Below are positions 11,601 through 20,586 of a stretch of 64,000 nucleotides of DNA, in pieces. Positions within the stretch are counted from its first letter, which is position 1; the number at the start of each line of letters is the position of its first letter. The stretch covers positions 21,250,386-21,314,385 of the forward strand of contig JAJEKV010000003.1 in the NCBI GenBank assembly GCA_021234155.1, written 5' to 3'. The notes under the pieces are model-generated. The model was not told the DNA's origin. It did no database searches and was given only the letters and a program-made list of their open reading frames with translations. The position numbers and the translations under genes are program-made. The DNA is from Isoetes taiwanensis (taxonomy: Eukaryota; Streptophyta; Lycopodiopsida; Isoetales; Isoetaceae).

Positions 11601-11775
11601 GATAGTAAGAGAGAGGCCAACCTTGCCAAAAAAAGAAATATGCCTAATATTTGCCAAAAACACACAGATTTTGGATGTCCCTTGATGTTTTTCTCGTAAA
11701 AACTAATCTTTGGATTCTAAACTAGCCAAATTAACCTAATCTTTTGCCCCAAGCCTGCTTTTCTGCTAGTTATTA
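8641..11775. other. Non-coding stretch, nothing supported
   Basis: About 3.1 kb of AT-rich sequence with only short scattered frames. A run of 25 A (11412-11436) could be the tail of an old retroposed fragment on the plus strand. I found no coding body or target duplication to go with it. No RNA gene was recognised. Confidence 0.4.
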
Positions 11776-11844
11776 GTTGAGAGAGCAACCCATAGATAAT
11801 ATCCCATATGATAAGTCATGTAATCTAATTAAAGGCAAGGAGCT
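11776..11844. repeat. Left part of dispersed repeat split by the chromovirus
   Basis: The 69 bases before the 5' LTR, from about TTAGTTGAGAGAGC to GGAGCT, match 45652-45727 with few differences. The match resumes right after the 3' LTR (24993 onward). The chromovirus therefore inserted inside an older dispersed repeat, and the copy at 45.6-46.2 kb shows the uninterrupted order. Confidence 0.85.
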
Positions 11845-13480
11845 TGTGACGGTCCAGGGGAATATACGCCATAAATACGTATATTCCTGGATCCGTCACC
11901 ATACAAGTCTATCTTCATAGCCTTGTATACCATAGATTGTGGCACTAGGGGGCATGGCTAAGTTATTTCCATAACTTAGCCCACCATAGGTTAAGCCATT
12001 ATCCACGTGGCCTTAACCTATTGGGGCACCGCCACACAGGACTCACCCGATTGGTGCCACGTGGCATCCTAAGTGGACCTAACTTATATAGGCATAAACC
12101 CTAACCCTAGGCCTCTTTCCAGCTCTAGCACCCAGAGACTCACCTACTTGTTCGAAACCCCGTTTCGAACATCGTTCGTTGTGGCATAGGCTGGTGCAGC
12201 AGCCCCAGTAGGGTAGACCCGTTCTTGGAGGAGGAACAGCAGCTTGTGAGTCGAAGACTATGGAGGCGCCCGGATATGGAGGGAGAGCATCAGGAGCAGG
12301 TATGTAGGTAGTAGTTGTGATAGCTCATCTGGGATTAGCATTCCAGATGTGCTAGTATTTTGTATTTAGAGTAGAGCCATCCTAGAACCCATATTCAACA
12401 TCTTGAACCCTAATCAAGGAACCCTAACTATTGGTTAGTTGTATGATTAGGTTAAGATGTTCTTCTTATGATTATTCTCATGATGTGATGGTTATGTGAT
12501 GTTGGTTGATCATGTTTGCTCCTCTTGTATTGGGAAGGGGGGTAGAGACCTAGGGCCATATGTAGTATGTTCCTAGAGTAGATCCCTTAGTTCCTATTAG
12601 TTGCGGCTCAGGCATAGGAGCCCACCGGGCTATTGAGGCTATGATATGACTCAGCACGGATAACGGGGCTAGAGGGAAAGTGGAGGGAGGATCCCCGCGA
12701 GTGGGGGCCGGGGGATCCCATAGTGGGCTAGGCTTATGGTCTGGTCACTTAGGTGGGGCGAGCATGGGTCCGACACCTCCGGGGCAATGGTGTTGCCCCC
12801 GCTTCTCGGGAGCCGCAAGTGTTGGCTTGGCTCGTTTTGGGGGTCCGGTCAGTGCGAATCGTGTGTCGCCGTCCGCGATTCTCTAGCGCCCACGGCACCT
12901 CTAGACCACAGGAAGGGGAGATGCAACCCTTCCGCCTCATCCGGACCAGGGAGATGCAACACGAGTAGTCCCGATGGGTGATGCCATGGGATTGCGTATC
13001 CGGAAGGCTAGAGTCCTGTCAGAGCCTGATCTAGCCCATCTGCAAAGTATGCACAGGAGGGGCGGATGGAGTGGTCAACCCTAGCCATTGTTCTATGCCA
13101 GCCCTCGCCATTGCCATGACTCGGTCTGCTCTATCTTGAGACCTAGCCCGTCAGTCACCCTCCTTACGAGTCTGAGCCGGGGTAGGAGCTCTCCTGTTTT
13201 ATGGTTTGTGATTATCATCTATGCATTGGATTATGTGTGATGCCCTACCCTTCGAGGTAGTATTTGTATATGTTGATGCTAGTTCTGACGTGTTATCGCT
13301 TCCGCTGTTATAGGAGCCCATAGGGGAAGGGCGCGCAAGACACCTTCGTGTTCCCTTCCCGCACTAAGAGTCACCTCAGAGTGCGGGGTAGACGAAGGGC
13401 CCATGCGGTTGTTGAGCCGGATGGGGGATTTCCTGCCGAGTGTACGGCCGGGCGCCGTATGTTTAGCAGGGAGCGTCACA
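11845..13480 (+). repeat. 5' LTR
   Basis: Begins TGTGACGG and ends CGTCACA. The first about 55 bases form an inverted repeat: GTGACGGTCCAGGGGAATAT pairs with a later ATATTCCTGGATCCGTCAC. A TATA-like CTTATATAGG lies at 12083-12092. The segment around 12600-13200 is GC-rich and is where it differs most from the 3' LTR. Short open frames within it are not genes. Confidence 0.95.
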
Positions 13481-13481
13481 A

Positions 13482-13493
13482 TGGTATCAGAGC
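13482..13493 (+). promoter_or_regulatory. Primer-binding site for initiator Met tRNA
   Basis: TGGTATCAGAGC lies one base after the 5' LTR and is complementary to the 3' end of plant initiator-Met tRNA. This is the standard primer site of plant Ty3 and Ty1 elements. Confidence 0.95.
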
Positions 13494-13955
13494 AATGTTC
13501 TTGGCTGACCAAGAACTAGCACTGACCATAACCATGAAGTAGTCTAACAGGCCTATAGGGGTGTGAAATAAACATTTCCACCATCGAACCGCGAAAATGG
13601 GGGAAAAATTTTCTCCTAGGTAGTGGGTCAGGACTTAGGTTAAGTGTTAGACGAAGGTTTGAGTGAGTCAAACGCACCTTCTAGTAAAATTGGAGTGAAA
13701 ATCATGCATCTGCATCAAATTTCACCTAAAATGGGTCGAAGAATCATGCCAATCAGAGACCCAGGTGAAAAATGGCGCAAATTCATAGATTACACTTCGA
13801 ACCACTAGAAAAATTCGAAATTCAAGTGTAATATCAATTAATATAGGTTTAATATATTTTAATAATTAAATAACTATTAAATAGGGTGTAATTAATAAGG
13901 GGGGCTAATAAATAGGGGTAATTATGGTAGGAGAATATTCTCAGGGACCCTCCTC

Positions 13956-13964
13956 TTTAAATAT
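13956..13964 (+). promoter_or_regulatory. TATA-like box before the H3-like ORF
   Basis: TTTAAATAT lies about 90 bases before the ATG at 14053. It is followed by a pyrimidine-rich leader (repeated CCTCC and TCTCTC) such as plant core promoters often have. If used, it would give a separate mRNA for the H3-like ORF, apart from the LTR transcript. Inference from position and composition only. Confidence 0.35.
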
Positions 13965-14052
13965 CTCTGACACCTCATTTTTCCCTCCAAACTTTCCTCC
14001 ACCTTCTCTCTCTTGACCAGCCTATCCCCACCCGTTTTCTAGACCGTTAAAT

Positions 14053-15144
14053 ATGGCCAGAACCAAACAGACCTACAGGAAGCCAGGACAGCGCCCCACA
14101 CTTTCGATGGCGAACCTAGCGGCGGGACGCCATGTGAAGAAGATCCCGGAGCACCTCCGACCCAAGAAGGGGGAAGAGGAGCTCCCCCCTACCAGCAGCA
14201 GCAGCGACGGCACCTATCACGATGCCGAGAGCAGCCCTTCGTCGGCAGGAACACAAAGAACCGACGAATCCCGCCACTTCGGGGCCACAGACACCGAAGT
14301 GGAAGAGCAGGAGGAGGAGCAGGTCCAGCAGCAGGTGGACGAAGCGGGGCCTTCAGCGCCAAGGAAGAAAGGCAAGGAGAAGGTTGCGGAGTGGCCAGAA
14401 GAGAGGGCCGCAAGGAGGAAGAGGGAGCGCGAGGAGGAGCTGCGGCGGCAGGAGCGGAGGACGAAGAGAAGAAACGACGGTCCCCGCCGAACCGTCGTGA
14501 TAGAGGAGCCTCCCCGGCGCGAGGAGGAGCAGGTGGAAGAGGAAGAAGAGCAGGAGGAAGAAGATGAGCAGGGGGAAGGAGCGGACCCGAGACCACCTTA
14601 CCCAGTGTGGCCCAAGCCACCTAAGGTGGTAAAGAAACAGAAGGCGGGCGAGCGGGCCTTCGCCTTGAAGGAGGACCGTCTCTACCGACGCCGCCTCAAG
14701 GCATACCAAGAATACCTTCGTCGGTGGACAAGGTATAATGATTGGTACTGCCGGCAGAACGTCCAGCGCACCGTGGAGGGAGGCCGGCCGCCAAAGAACC
14801 AGCCCAAGCCACCGCCGCCACAGCCCGAGAAGCCGAAAAAGACCCACCATGGGCCTAACTCGGTACACTCCCGTGTCTTCCGGGAGATTAGACACTTTCA
14901 ACAGTGCACTAATCTCCTTATTAGGAAGGCACCCTTTGAGCGACTCATGCGGGAGGTGATGCAGCAGTTCGTCACCGACTACAGAGTGACGTCGCTCACA
15001 ACTCGGGTGTTGCAAGTAGCCGCTGAGGCCGAGCTCACCCAGTTGTTTGAGGAAGGGAACCTCTGCGCGATCCACGCGAAGAGGGTGACCTTGATGCCCA
15101 AGGACATACACTTGGCGCGTCGCATCCGCAAGGAATACCCTTGA
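14053..15144 (+). CDS. Histone H3-fold protein encoded inside the chromovirus
   Basis: An intact 363-codon ORF begins [15 protein letters not shown], an H3-like tail start keeping Arg2, Lys4, Arg8 and Lys9 but with Tyr at 7 and Pro at 10. Residues about 45-270 are a long insert: acidic and Lys/Arg-rich blocks ([26 protein letters not shown]) then a Pro-rich stretch. Residues about 269-363 are a full H3 fold: [20 protein letters not shown] (alpha-N, alpha-1), VTDYRV (loop 1), [20 protein letters not shown] (alpha-2), [19 protein letters not shown] (loop 2, alpha-3). Loop 1 has canonical H3 length, unlike plant CENH3, and the Cys110/His113 equivalents are present. Canonical H3 has about 136 residues. 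It lies between PBS and gag, in the sense orientation. Expected to be nuclear and perhaps to pair with H4. Its role for the element is unknown. Confidence 0.93.
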   Translation: MARTKQTYRKPGQRPTLSMANLAAGRHVKKIPEHLRPKKGEEELPPTSSSSDGTYHDAESSPSSAGTQRTDESRHFGATDTEVEEQEEEQVQQQVDEAGPSAPRKKGKEKVAEWPEERAARRKREREEELRRQERRTKRRNDGPRRTVVIEEPPRREEEQVEEEEEQEEEDEQGEGADPRPPYPVWPKPPKVVKKQKAGERAFALKEDRLYRRRLKAYQEYLRRWTRYNDWYCRQNVQRTVEGGRPPKNQPKPPPPQPEKPKKTHHGPNSVHSRVFREIRHFQQCTNLLIRKAPFERLMREVMQQFVTDYRVTSLTTRVLQVAAEAELTQLFEEGNLCAIHAKRVTLMPKDIHLARRIRKEYP

Positions 15145-15399
15145 GGATGCATTTTTGTTTAAAAGTAATGTAATTATTAAAGTCTCCTATAAATATAAAA
15201 TTTTGTTGTAAATTGACCTCAATTCTTGTATGAAATTATGTCTAAATAGCTCAAATTTCACTTTAATTTTGACCATTAAAATTGTATTGTTGAAGGAAAA
15301 ATTAATTAGTTAAAAACCCTAGCTTAATTAGTTCAAAAACGCCAATTGGCTTAAACCGGTCAGCGTCGCTGAAAATGGGGTGGGGTCTCTAGCCCTTGA

Positions 15400-15640
15400 C
15401 GCAGGGCTACTTCTCGCGACGCCACCCGATTCCGGCATTTTTGATGCTAATAAATGTCCAATTTAAGTAAGAAAAGTTGCTAGTTAGGATAGAATCGTGC
15501 TGAAAGTCATGTTAGAATGTTTAAATTTCCTAAAATCCCTCGTAGAAAGTAAATTGACCCGAAACCGGGTCGCGTCATTAAAACCACCCCCGTGTGTCCT
15601 CGACGGAGAGCCAATTCTCGCGACGCCACCCGATTTCGCT
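15400..15640 (+). repeat. Short repeated motif after the H3-like ORF
   Basis: TCTCGCGACGCCACCCGATT occurs at about 15412 and again at about 15617, each preceded by a GACGCAGGGC / GACGGAGAGC-like stretch. The spacing of about 205 bp suggests a degenerate duplication within the untranslated spacer between the two accessory ORFs. Confidence 0.55.
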
Positions 15641-15812
15641 CAATCTTGCCTAGATTGACCAATTTTGACCCAACAAACTCTCATGTAGTGTTTCTTGCTT
15701 TGATTTGTCTAGAATTGCACGTCATGGTAGCTCATTTGGACACCCAGGGCCATAGATTTGGAGTCTTCCCCATCAGGAACCTTTGTGCACGAAACCCGAG
15801 GCACCCCTAGTC

Positions 15813-15820
15813 TATAAAAA
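15813..15820 (+). promoter_or_regulatory. TATA box before the second accessory ORF
   Basis: TATAAAAA followed by GGGG lies about 110 bases before the ATG at 15931, with a C/T-rich leader between. This is the best TATA box inside the element outside the LTR. It suggests the accessory ORF arrived with, or evolved, its own promoter. Confidence 0.45.
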
Positions 15821-15930
15821 GGGGCCTCATTTGTCATTTTCTCCCCATCAGAACTGCTCCTAGCTCCTGTGGCGATTTTCTAGCCCCTTGCTCAAATTCA
15901 GCAGCCATTTTTCATAGCCATCTCTGCTCA

Positions 15931-16524
15931 ATGGCGCCATCAAGCTTTCTTAGATGGTACAATGACTCTAATCATATCCGTGAACTCCCTGCTAAGCAAG
16001 CCTTTCATGTCTTCGATCATCTCTTTGATCTTCATGCCACCTTGACCAGAACCCCCTATTACACTGACATCATGTGTCAATATGATCAGCAAATTCTGCC
16101 CTCGGAAGTTAGCTTGCCACCTAGGGGAGGGAAATGGGTTTCTCTAGATTCTCTTGCTCAAGCCATAGGTGGGGGATCCAGGGGCAAGAACAAGCTGTGG
16201 GATAGAACTAGAAACATGCCAGACTACATGACCTGTAAGCATCATAGGCATAGGTATCTTTCAGGCCAAGCGGCCTTAACATTGTTCATGCAGTATAGGG
16301 CAGTTAACCAACCAGGGGAGCCATCAATCCAACCCTTGGATTTGGCACCACTCGACACCCGAGCAGCACAGATAAGCATTCAGGAGATCGAGACCTCAGC
16401 ATACGAACACTACGGCTCCACATCCGAAACACCTATGTTGCAGATCGAACACGACTATGAAGAGGAGGAGGAAGAGAACCCAAGTTGGGAGATGAGGGAG
16501 GCAGGAAGAATGGAGAGGCGATAG
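15931..16524 (+). CDS. Second accessory ORF of the chromovirus, unknown
   Basis: An ATG-started ORF of 197 codons beginning MAPSSFLRWYNDSNHIRELP. The middle has a His/Tyr/Arg-rich patch (YMTCKHHRHRYLSGQ). The end is acidic (DYEEEEEENPSW). I do not recognise it. It is not a gag, protease or envelope protein by any motif I can see. Downstream to about 17440, coding-like text continues in shifting frames (RPKLRPTRSLSVCAKHLASI near 16900), so the original protein was probably longer and the present stop may be a frameshift. An AT-rich stretch with an acceptor-like CCTTGCAG (near 17666) separates it from gag, so splicing between this region and gag is possible. Confidence 0.6.
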   Translation: MAPSSFLRWYNDSNHIRELPAKQAFHVFDHLFDLHATLTRTPYYTDIMCQYDQQILPSEVSLPPRGGKWVSLDSLAQAIGGGSRGKNKLWDRTRNMPDYMTCKHHRHRYLSGQAALTLFMQYRAVNQPGEPSIQPLDLAPLDTRAAQISIQEIETSAYEHYGSTSETPMLQIEHDYEEEEEENPSWEMREAGRMERR

Positions 16525-17766
16525 CTTCGACAACAAGAAGTTCTAAGGCGAGACTTTGAGCCACCAAGTAGGTATTACGGCCCTTACCCGGTGATTATCG
16601 GCCGGCGAGGAGTACATATTCGCCACCGACATCCTCAACCTTCCCTACTGTCAGGAGGAGGGCCTCAGGATCGACGAGCTTCTAAGCCTCATAGCACAAG
16701 AGCAGGGCAGTGACTTCATCGACTACTCCTACCAAGAGATCCCGGGAGGTAGCCGGCGACACTCCTATGCAAGGGAAACCATGTCGGACATCCGGTATCA
16801 ACAGATTAGGTACATGTTTCAAAGAGCCAGAACCCATCATCGAAGAAGAATTTCAAGAAATCCAAAGCGGGTTGTACAAGCCGGGGAAGAGGCCCAAGCT
16901 CCGCCCGACCCGGTCGCTCTCAGTATGCGCGAAGCATCTAGCAAGCATCAACTTGGAGAACGCGAACAACTATGTGGAGGGATCACGAAGATCTGATTGC
17001 ATTAGATGTGTTCGTGGCGGCACAAAGGAAGAGTACGGGGGAGGCGGGGCAGCAGCAGGGGGCAAATCACTCGGTACTACCTTAGGCCCTTAGTCAAGGC
17101 GGATGATAGTCTTCCACAAGGAATTCAGCCCAAGGGGGTGAAGAATCCGTGGGCTCCTCATAGCACTCTCGGGGGTTTGGACATCATGCCGGGATAGATT
17201 TTGGAATGGACCATGTGATACTCTTCAAAAGATCAAGTAGCCCTTCATGCCCTCGACCATGAGGGGCCACCTCGAGGAGATCGCGACTTGTCGGTAGTGG
17301 CGGCAAGCGCACGAGAACTCCCAAAGACCACCACGTGGTAGCAAGAGCATTGGAGGGGGGATCGGCGGCTAGAATCTTGCAGAACATGGGCAAGGGCACA
17401 GGATTCAAGAAAATCAAGAACTTCTTCAAGCGACGCCATTGATGGAAGAATTGCTTGCTAACTTAATTAAAGTACATTGTAACTCCTTTTAAGTATTATC
17501 ATGAAGTCCATTAAATGTATTTCTATATACTAATTAATGTATTACCATGATTTTGACTTGTAAAAGAAATTTTCATATGATTTCTTTTGTACCTAACAAC
17601 AATTTAATTGTAAGCAAAAATGATCATCGCCTAACCTAATAACATGTATTAATGATCAATCCTTGCAGCAAGGAACTCAAGTGCAGGATCTCAAGATCAG
17701 CACCGACCACGCAATTGGGTACCAAGGAATCTGTTTGGCAGGGAACAAGAAGATGTAGAGCAGGAT

Positions 17767-18484
17767 ATGTCACCAGAGGCAGTCAACGCAAGGTTAGTGC
17801 AGATGAGGAATCAGATGCAACACCTCATCAACTGGGCGACACCTCTCATGAATGCAGGGAAGATGGTCACCCACCTCCACCTTGTTTTAGGGTGGTGGCC
17901 GAAGTTCCTCGGCCAGGAAGGGGAGGGCAAACGAGGGGAATGTCGGGGATAGGAGAAGGAAGAGGAGAACCGAGGAGTCCATCATCATCTAGCTCCGGCT
18001 CATCGGGCGAGCTCTTCCGGTGAGGACAGCTCTAGCTCGATAGTGACTCGCACACCTAAGGCAAGAAAAAGGGCAAGAAAAGGCAGGATGATTACGAGGA
18101 AAAAGGTGGATAGTGCTATGAGCAATGTATGGAAGACAAGGAAGGCTGGGCGGTTCGGGGAAAGACAGTCGAGGCATGGAAGCTGAAGCATGGCTTGATG
18201 AAATGGAAGAATTTGGTAACTCTTACGGGATGAAAGACAAGGATATAGGGAAAGTTGCTACAGCTAACCTCATTGGACCGGCAAGGATCTGGTGGAAGGG
18301 ATATGCTAAGTCTAACAAGCTGAAGAGGAACAATTGCAGATTTAAGACTTTTAGCAAGGCTTTCCGTAAGCACTATGTACCAAGGTCTCATACTAGTAGA
18401 CAGATCCAGCAGTTTTACAGGTTGAATCAGGGTACCTTATCAGTGGCTAAGTATTCCGAAGAATTTATGAGGCTCGAAATTTGA
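17767..18484 (+). CDS. gag: Chromovirus gag, capsid region
   Basis: The probable start is the ATG at 17767 (MSPEAVNARLVQMRNQMQ). The capsid-type Retrotrans_gag block follows from about 18180: AEAWLDEMEEFG, then IGPARIWWKGYAKS, FKTFSKAFRKHYVP, and YSEEFMRLEI. These are the hallmarks of plant Ty3 gag, which forms the particle shell. Frames change between about 17950 and 18125 and again after 18484, before the zinc knuckle at about 18868. As printed it is therefore broken into pieces. Confidence 0.85.
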
Positions 18485-18759
18485 ATGTTCACGGAGTCTC
18501 GGAGAGGCAAGCCGTGGATACTTACATTGAGGGTTGAACAGCAATATCAAGAGGCTTGTTAGAGCAATCAACCCGAAGTCAGTCGCGCAGGCAGAAGATA
18601 AAGCTATAAGTTTGGAGGAGGCACCAGCAACTCCAGCAGAGAAGCGATCAACCGAGGGGTAAGAGTTGAGGCGTGCTCGGGGACAATATCGGGGTAAGCA
18701 ATCAGCGGCTACACCATCGAGGGGAGTCGGCAGCAAGGTAAGGATAAGAGCAAAGCTTT

Positions 18760-20052
18760 TTGGGGACCGTAAGCCCTGGGGAATGCATCGGGGGAGCGGC
18801 GGCTCTTAAGCGTCTCCTAGACAGTCTGCCGAAGGAAAAGAGACAGGAATGCATTGAGAAGAAGTTATGCTTCAGGTGCTTCCAGCCAGGGCACCGGACA
18901 CATGATTGTCCATTCGTCATGCAGTCAGCCTTGGCAGAACTCTTGGATTGGGACTCTCCAACAGAAGCGGACGAGGACGATGACCAGCAGGAGGGCCACG
19001 ACTTCATAGATGGTGAGTGTCACATATGTGCAAACATTGAGTCAGATGAGATAGAGAATCAGTCAACTGTCATCGCGGCTGATGGGATCATAGATAGTAA
19101 TCCTTATGTAGTCCTCATAGATACAGGTAGCTCTCATAATTTTGCATCTCCTAGATTGGCTGCTCTAATGAAGAATAAGGTATTGAAGTCTAAGCCAAGG
19201 CCAGTAGCTATGGCAAATGGCGCCATTCGGCACACTAAGGGGAGGAGGATCACCTTTGACATAGACCTTAGTGGGGCTAAGTGGCCGATGGGAGCAGAAG
19301 TCATGGATATTGGAAGGTATGATCTTATTGTGGGAATGGAATTCTTGAAGCCAGCTAAAGCAGTAATTGATTGTGACCGGAACGAAGTCACCATGACGGC
19401 ACCGGACGGCAACAAGTTGATAGTCAAAGGTAAGAAGCTAGATTCTCCTATGCAGTGTATTTCTTTGAAGCAGCTAAGGAGGAGTATAGAAAGGAATAAG
19501 GTGGATTACATCTTGAGGATGGAATCAGTGGAGCCAGGCAGACAGGATGGAAGTGACATAAAGGGAAATCAGTTGCCCAGGCAGATAGCAAGGCTTATTT
19601 CAGAGTTCAAGGATGTATTTCCGGATGAAATCCGGCAGCTGCCACCTTATAGGGGTGTGGAATGTGAGATCACATTGGCTCCGGATGCGAAGCCTACCAG
19701 TAAGGCACCATATAGAATGAGCATCCCAGAATTGACTGAGCTCAAGAAACAGCTGCAGGAATTGCTCGAGCTTGGATTCATAAGGGCAAGTGTGTCTCCT
19801 TTTGGAGCACCTATCCTCTTCGTAAAGAAGAAAGACGGGAGCTTAAGAATGTGCATAGACTATCGCCAGCTCAACAAGCAGACGATAAAGAATAAGTATG
19901 CATTGCCGAGGGCAGATGACCTAATGGATCAGCTACAAGGAGCAAAGGTATTCTCTAAGATTGATTTGAGATCAGGATACCATCAGATAAGAATTAAAGA
20001 AGAGGATATCCATAAGACCGCTTCGGAAGCGGTATGGTCACTTGAGTTCTGA
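18760..20052 (+). CDS. pol: Chromovirus zinc knuckle, protease and first half of RT
   Basis: A 430-codon frame. It opens with the end of gag, including a CCHC knuckle, [14 protein letters not shown] (about residues 38-51). The aspartic protease follows with active site IDTGSSHNF (about residue 121). RT begins near residue 310 with [20 protein letters not shown], then [11 protein letters not shown] and [13 protein letters not shown], which contains the first catalytic Asp. The frame ends at TGA TAA near 20050 within a conserved RT block. Several small indels lie in about 40 bases, and RT resumes in another frame at 20055. Confidence 0.92.
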   Translation: MGTVSPGECIGGAAALKRLLDSLPKEKRQECIEKKLCFRCFQPGHRTHDCPFVMQSALAELLDWDSPTEADEDDDQQEGHDFIDGECHICANIESDEIENQSTVIAADGIIDSNPYVVLIDTGSSHNFASPRLAALMKNKVLKSKPRPVAMANGAIRHTKGRRITFDIDLSGAKWPMGAEVMDIGRYDLIVGMEFLKPAKAVIDCDRNEVTMTAPDGNKLIVKGKKLDSPMQCISLKQLRRSIERNKVDYILRMESVEPGRQDGSDIKGNQLPRQIARLISEFKDVFPDEIRQLPPYRGVECEITLAPDAKPTSKAPYRMSIPELTELKKQLQELLELGFIRASVSPFGAPILFVKKKDGSLRMCIDYRQLNKQTIKNKYALPRADDLMDQLQGAKVFSKIDLRSGYHQIRIKEEDIHKTASEAVWSLEF

Positions 20053-20054
20053 TA

Positions 20055-20345
20055 ATGCCCTTTGGATTGTCGAACGCTCCCGCAACGTTTATGCGCCTCA
20101 TGAACGATATCTTCAGAGACTTCTTGGATGAGTTTGTTATTGTCTTCTTCGACGACATCCTAATCTACAGCAAGTCCCTTGAAGAGCATTGTCAGCATCT
20201 CAGGAAAGTGTTGGAAAAGTTGAGACGTCATCGGTTGTATGGGAAGCTCTCTAAGTGCCACTTTGCAACAGGTAGGGTGGAGTACTTGGGGCATGTAGTA
20301 ACATCGAGGGAATCTCCACAGATCCATCTAAGATTGAGGCAATAG
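20055..20345 (+). CDS. pol: Chromovirus RT, second half
   Basis: Begins [12 protein letters not shown], the RT motif just before the catalytic box, then [14 protein letters not shown]. The usual YxDD here reads FFDD, keeping both aspartates. It continues with the thumb region [21 protein letters not shown] and GHVVTS, then goes out of frame at about 20330. The connection domain to 20586 is frame-scrambled. Confidence 0.9.
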   Translation: MPFGLSNAPATFMRLMNDIFRDFLDEFVIVFFDDILIYSKSLEEHCQHLRKVLEKLRRHRLYGKLSKCHFATGRVEYLGHVVTSRESPQIHLRLRQ

Positions 20346-20586
20346 TTGATTGGCCAGCTCAAGGAATGTGGGAAGTAAGAAGCTTTTCGGGTTGGCGGGG
20401 ATACTACTGAGAAAGTTCGTGAAGGACTTTGCTAAGTGGGCGTCCCCTCCGCCGGGGACCTCACTAAGGCCAAGAAGATTAAGGATTGGGCTAGCCATTG
20501 GTTAGAAAGTCCAAGCTTCTTTTGAGAAGCTTAAAGAGGCCTTAACAACACACGGTGCTTGTTCTCCGGATCCGAGTAAGGATAAG

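Noticed and set aside
12680-13542. ORFs of 60-80 codons inside the LTRs
   Set aside because: Overlapping on both strands in GC-rich LTR sequence, not kept in frame between the two LTRs.
14189-15111. Long minus-strand ORFs opposite the H3-like gene
   Set aside because: They are shadows of GAG/GAA-rich codons. The products are Leu/Pro-rich without domains, while the plus strand encodes a clear H3 fold.
14053-15144. Centromeric H3 (CENH3) as the identity of the H3-like ORF
   Set aside because: Loop 1 has canonical H3 length, and the C-terminus reads like ordinary H3 ([16 protein letters not shown]). CENH3 has a longer loop 1 and a different end.
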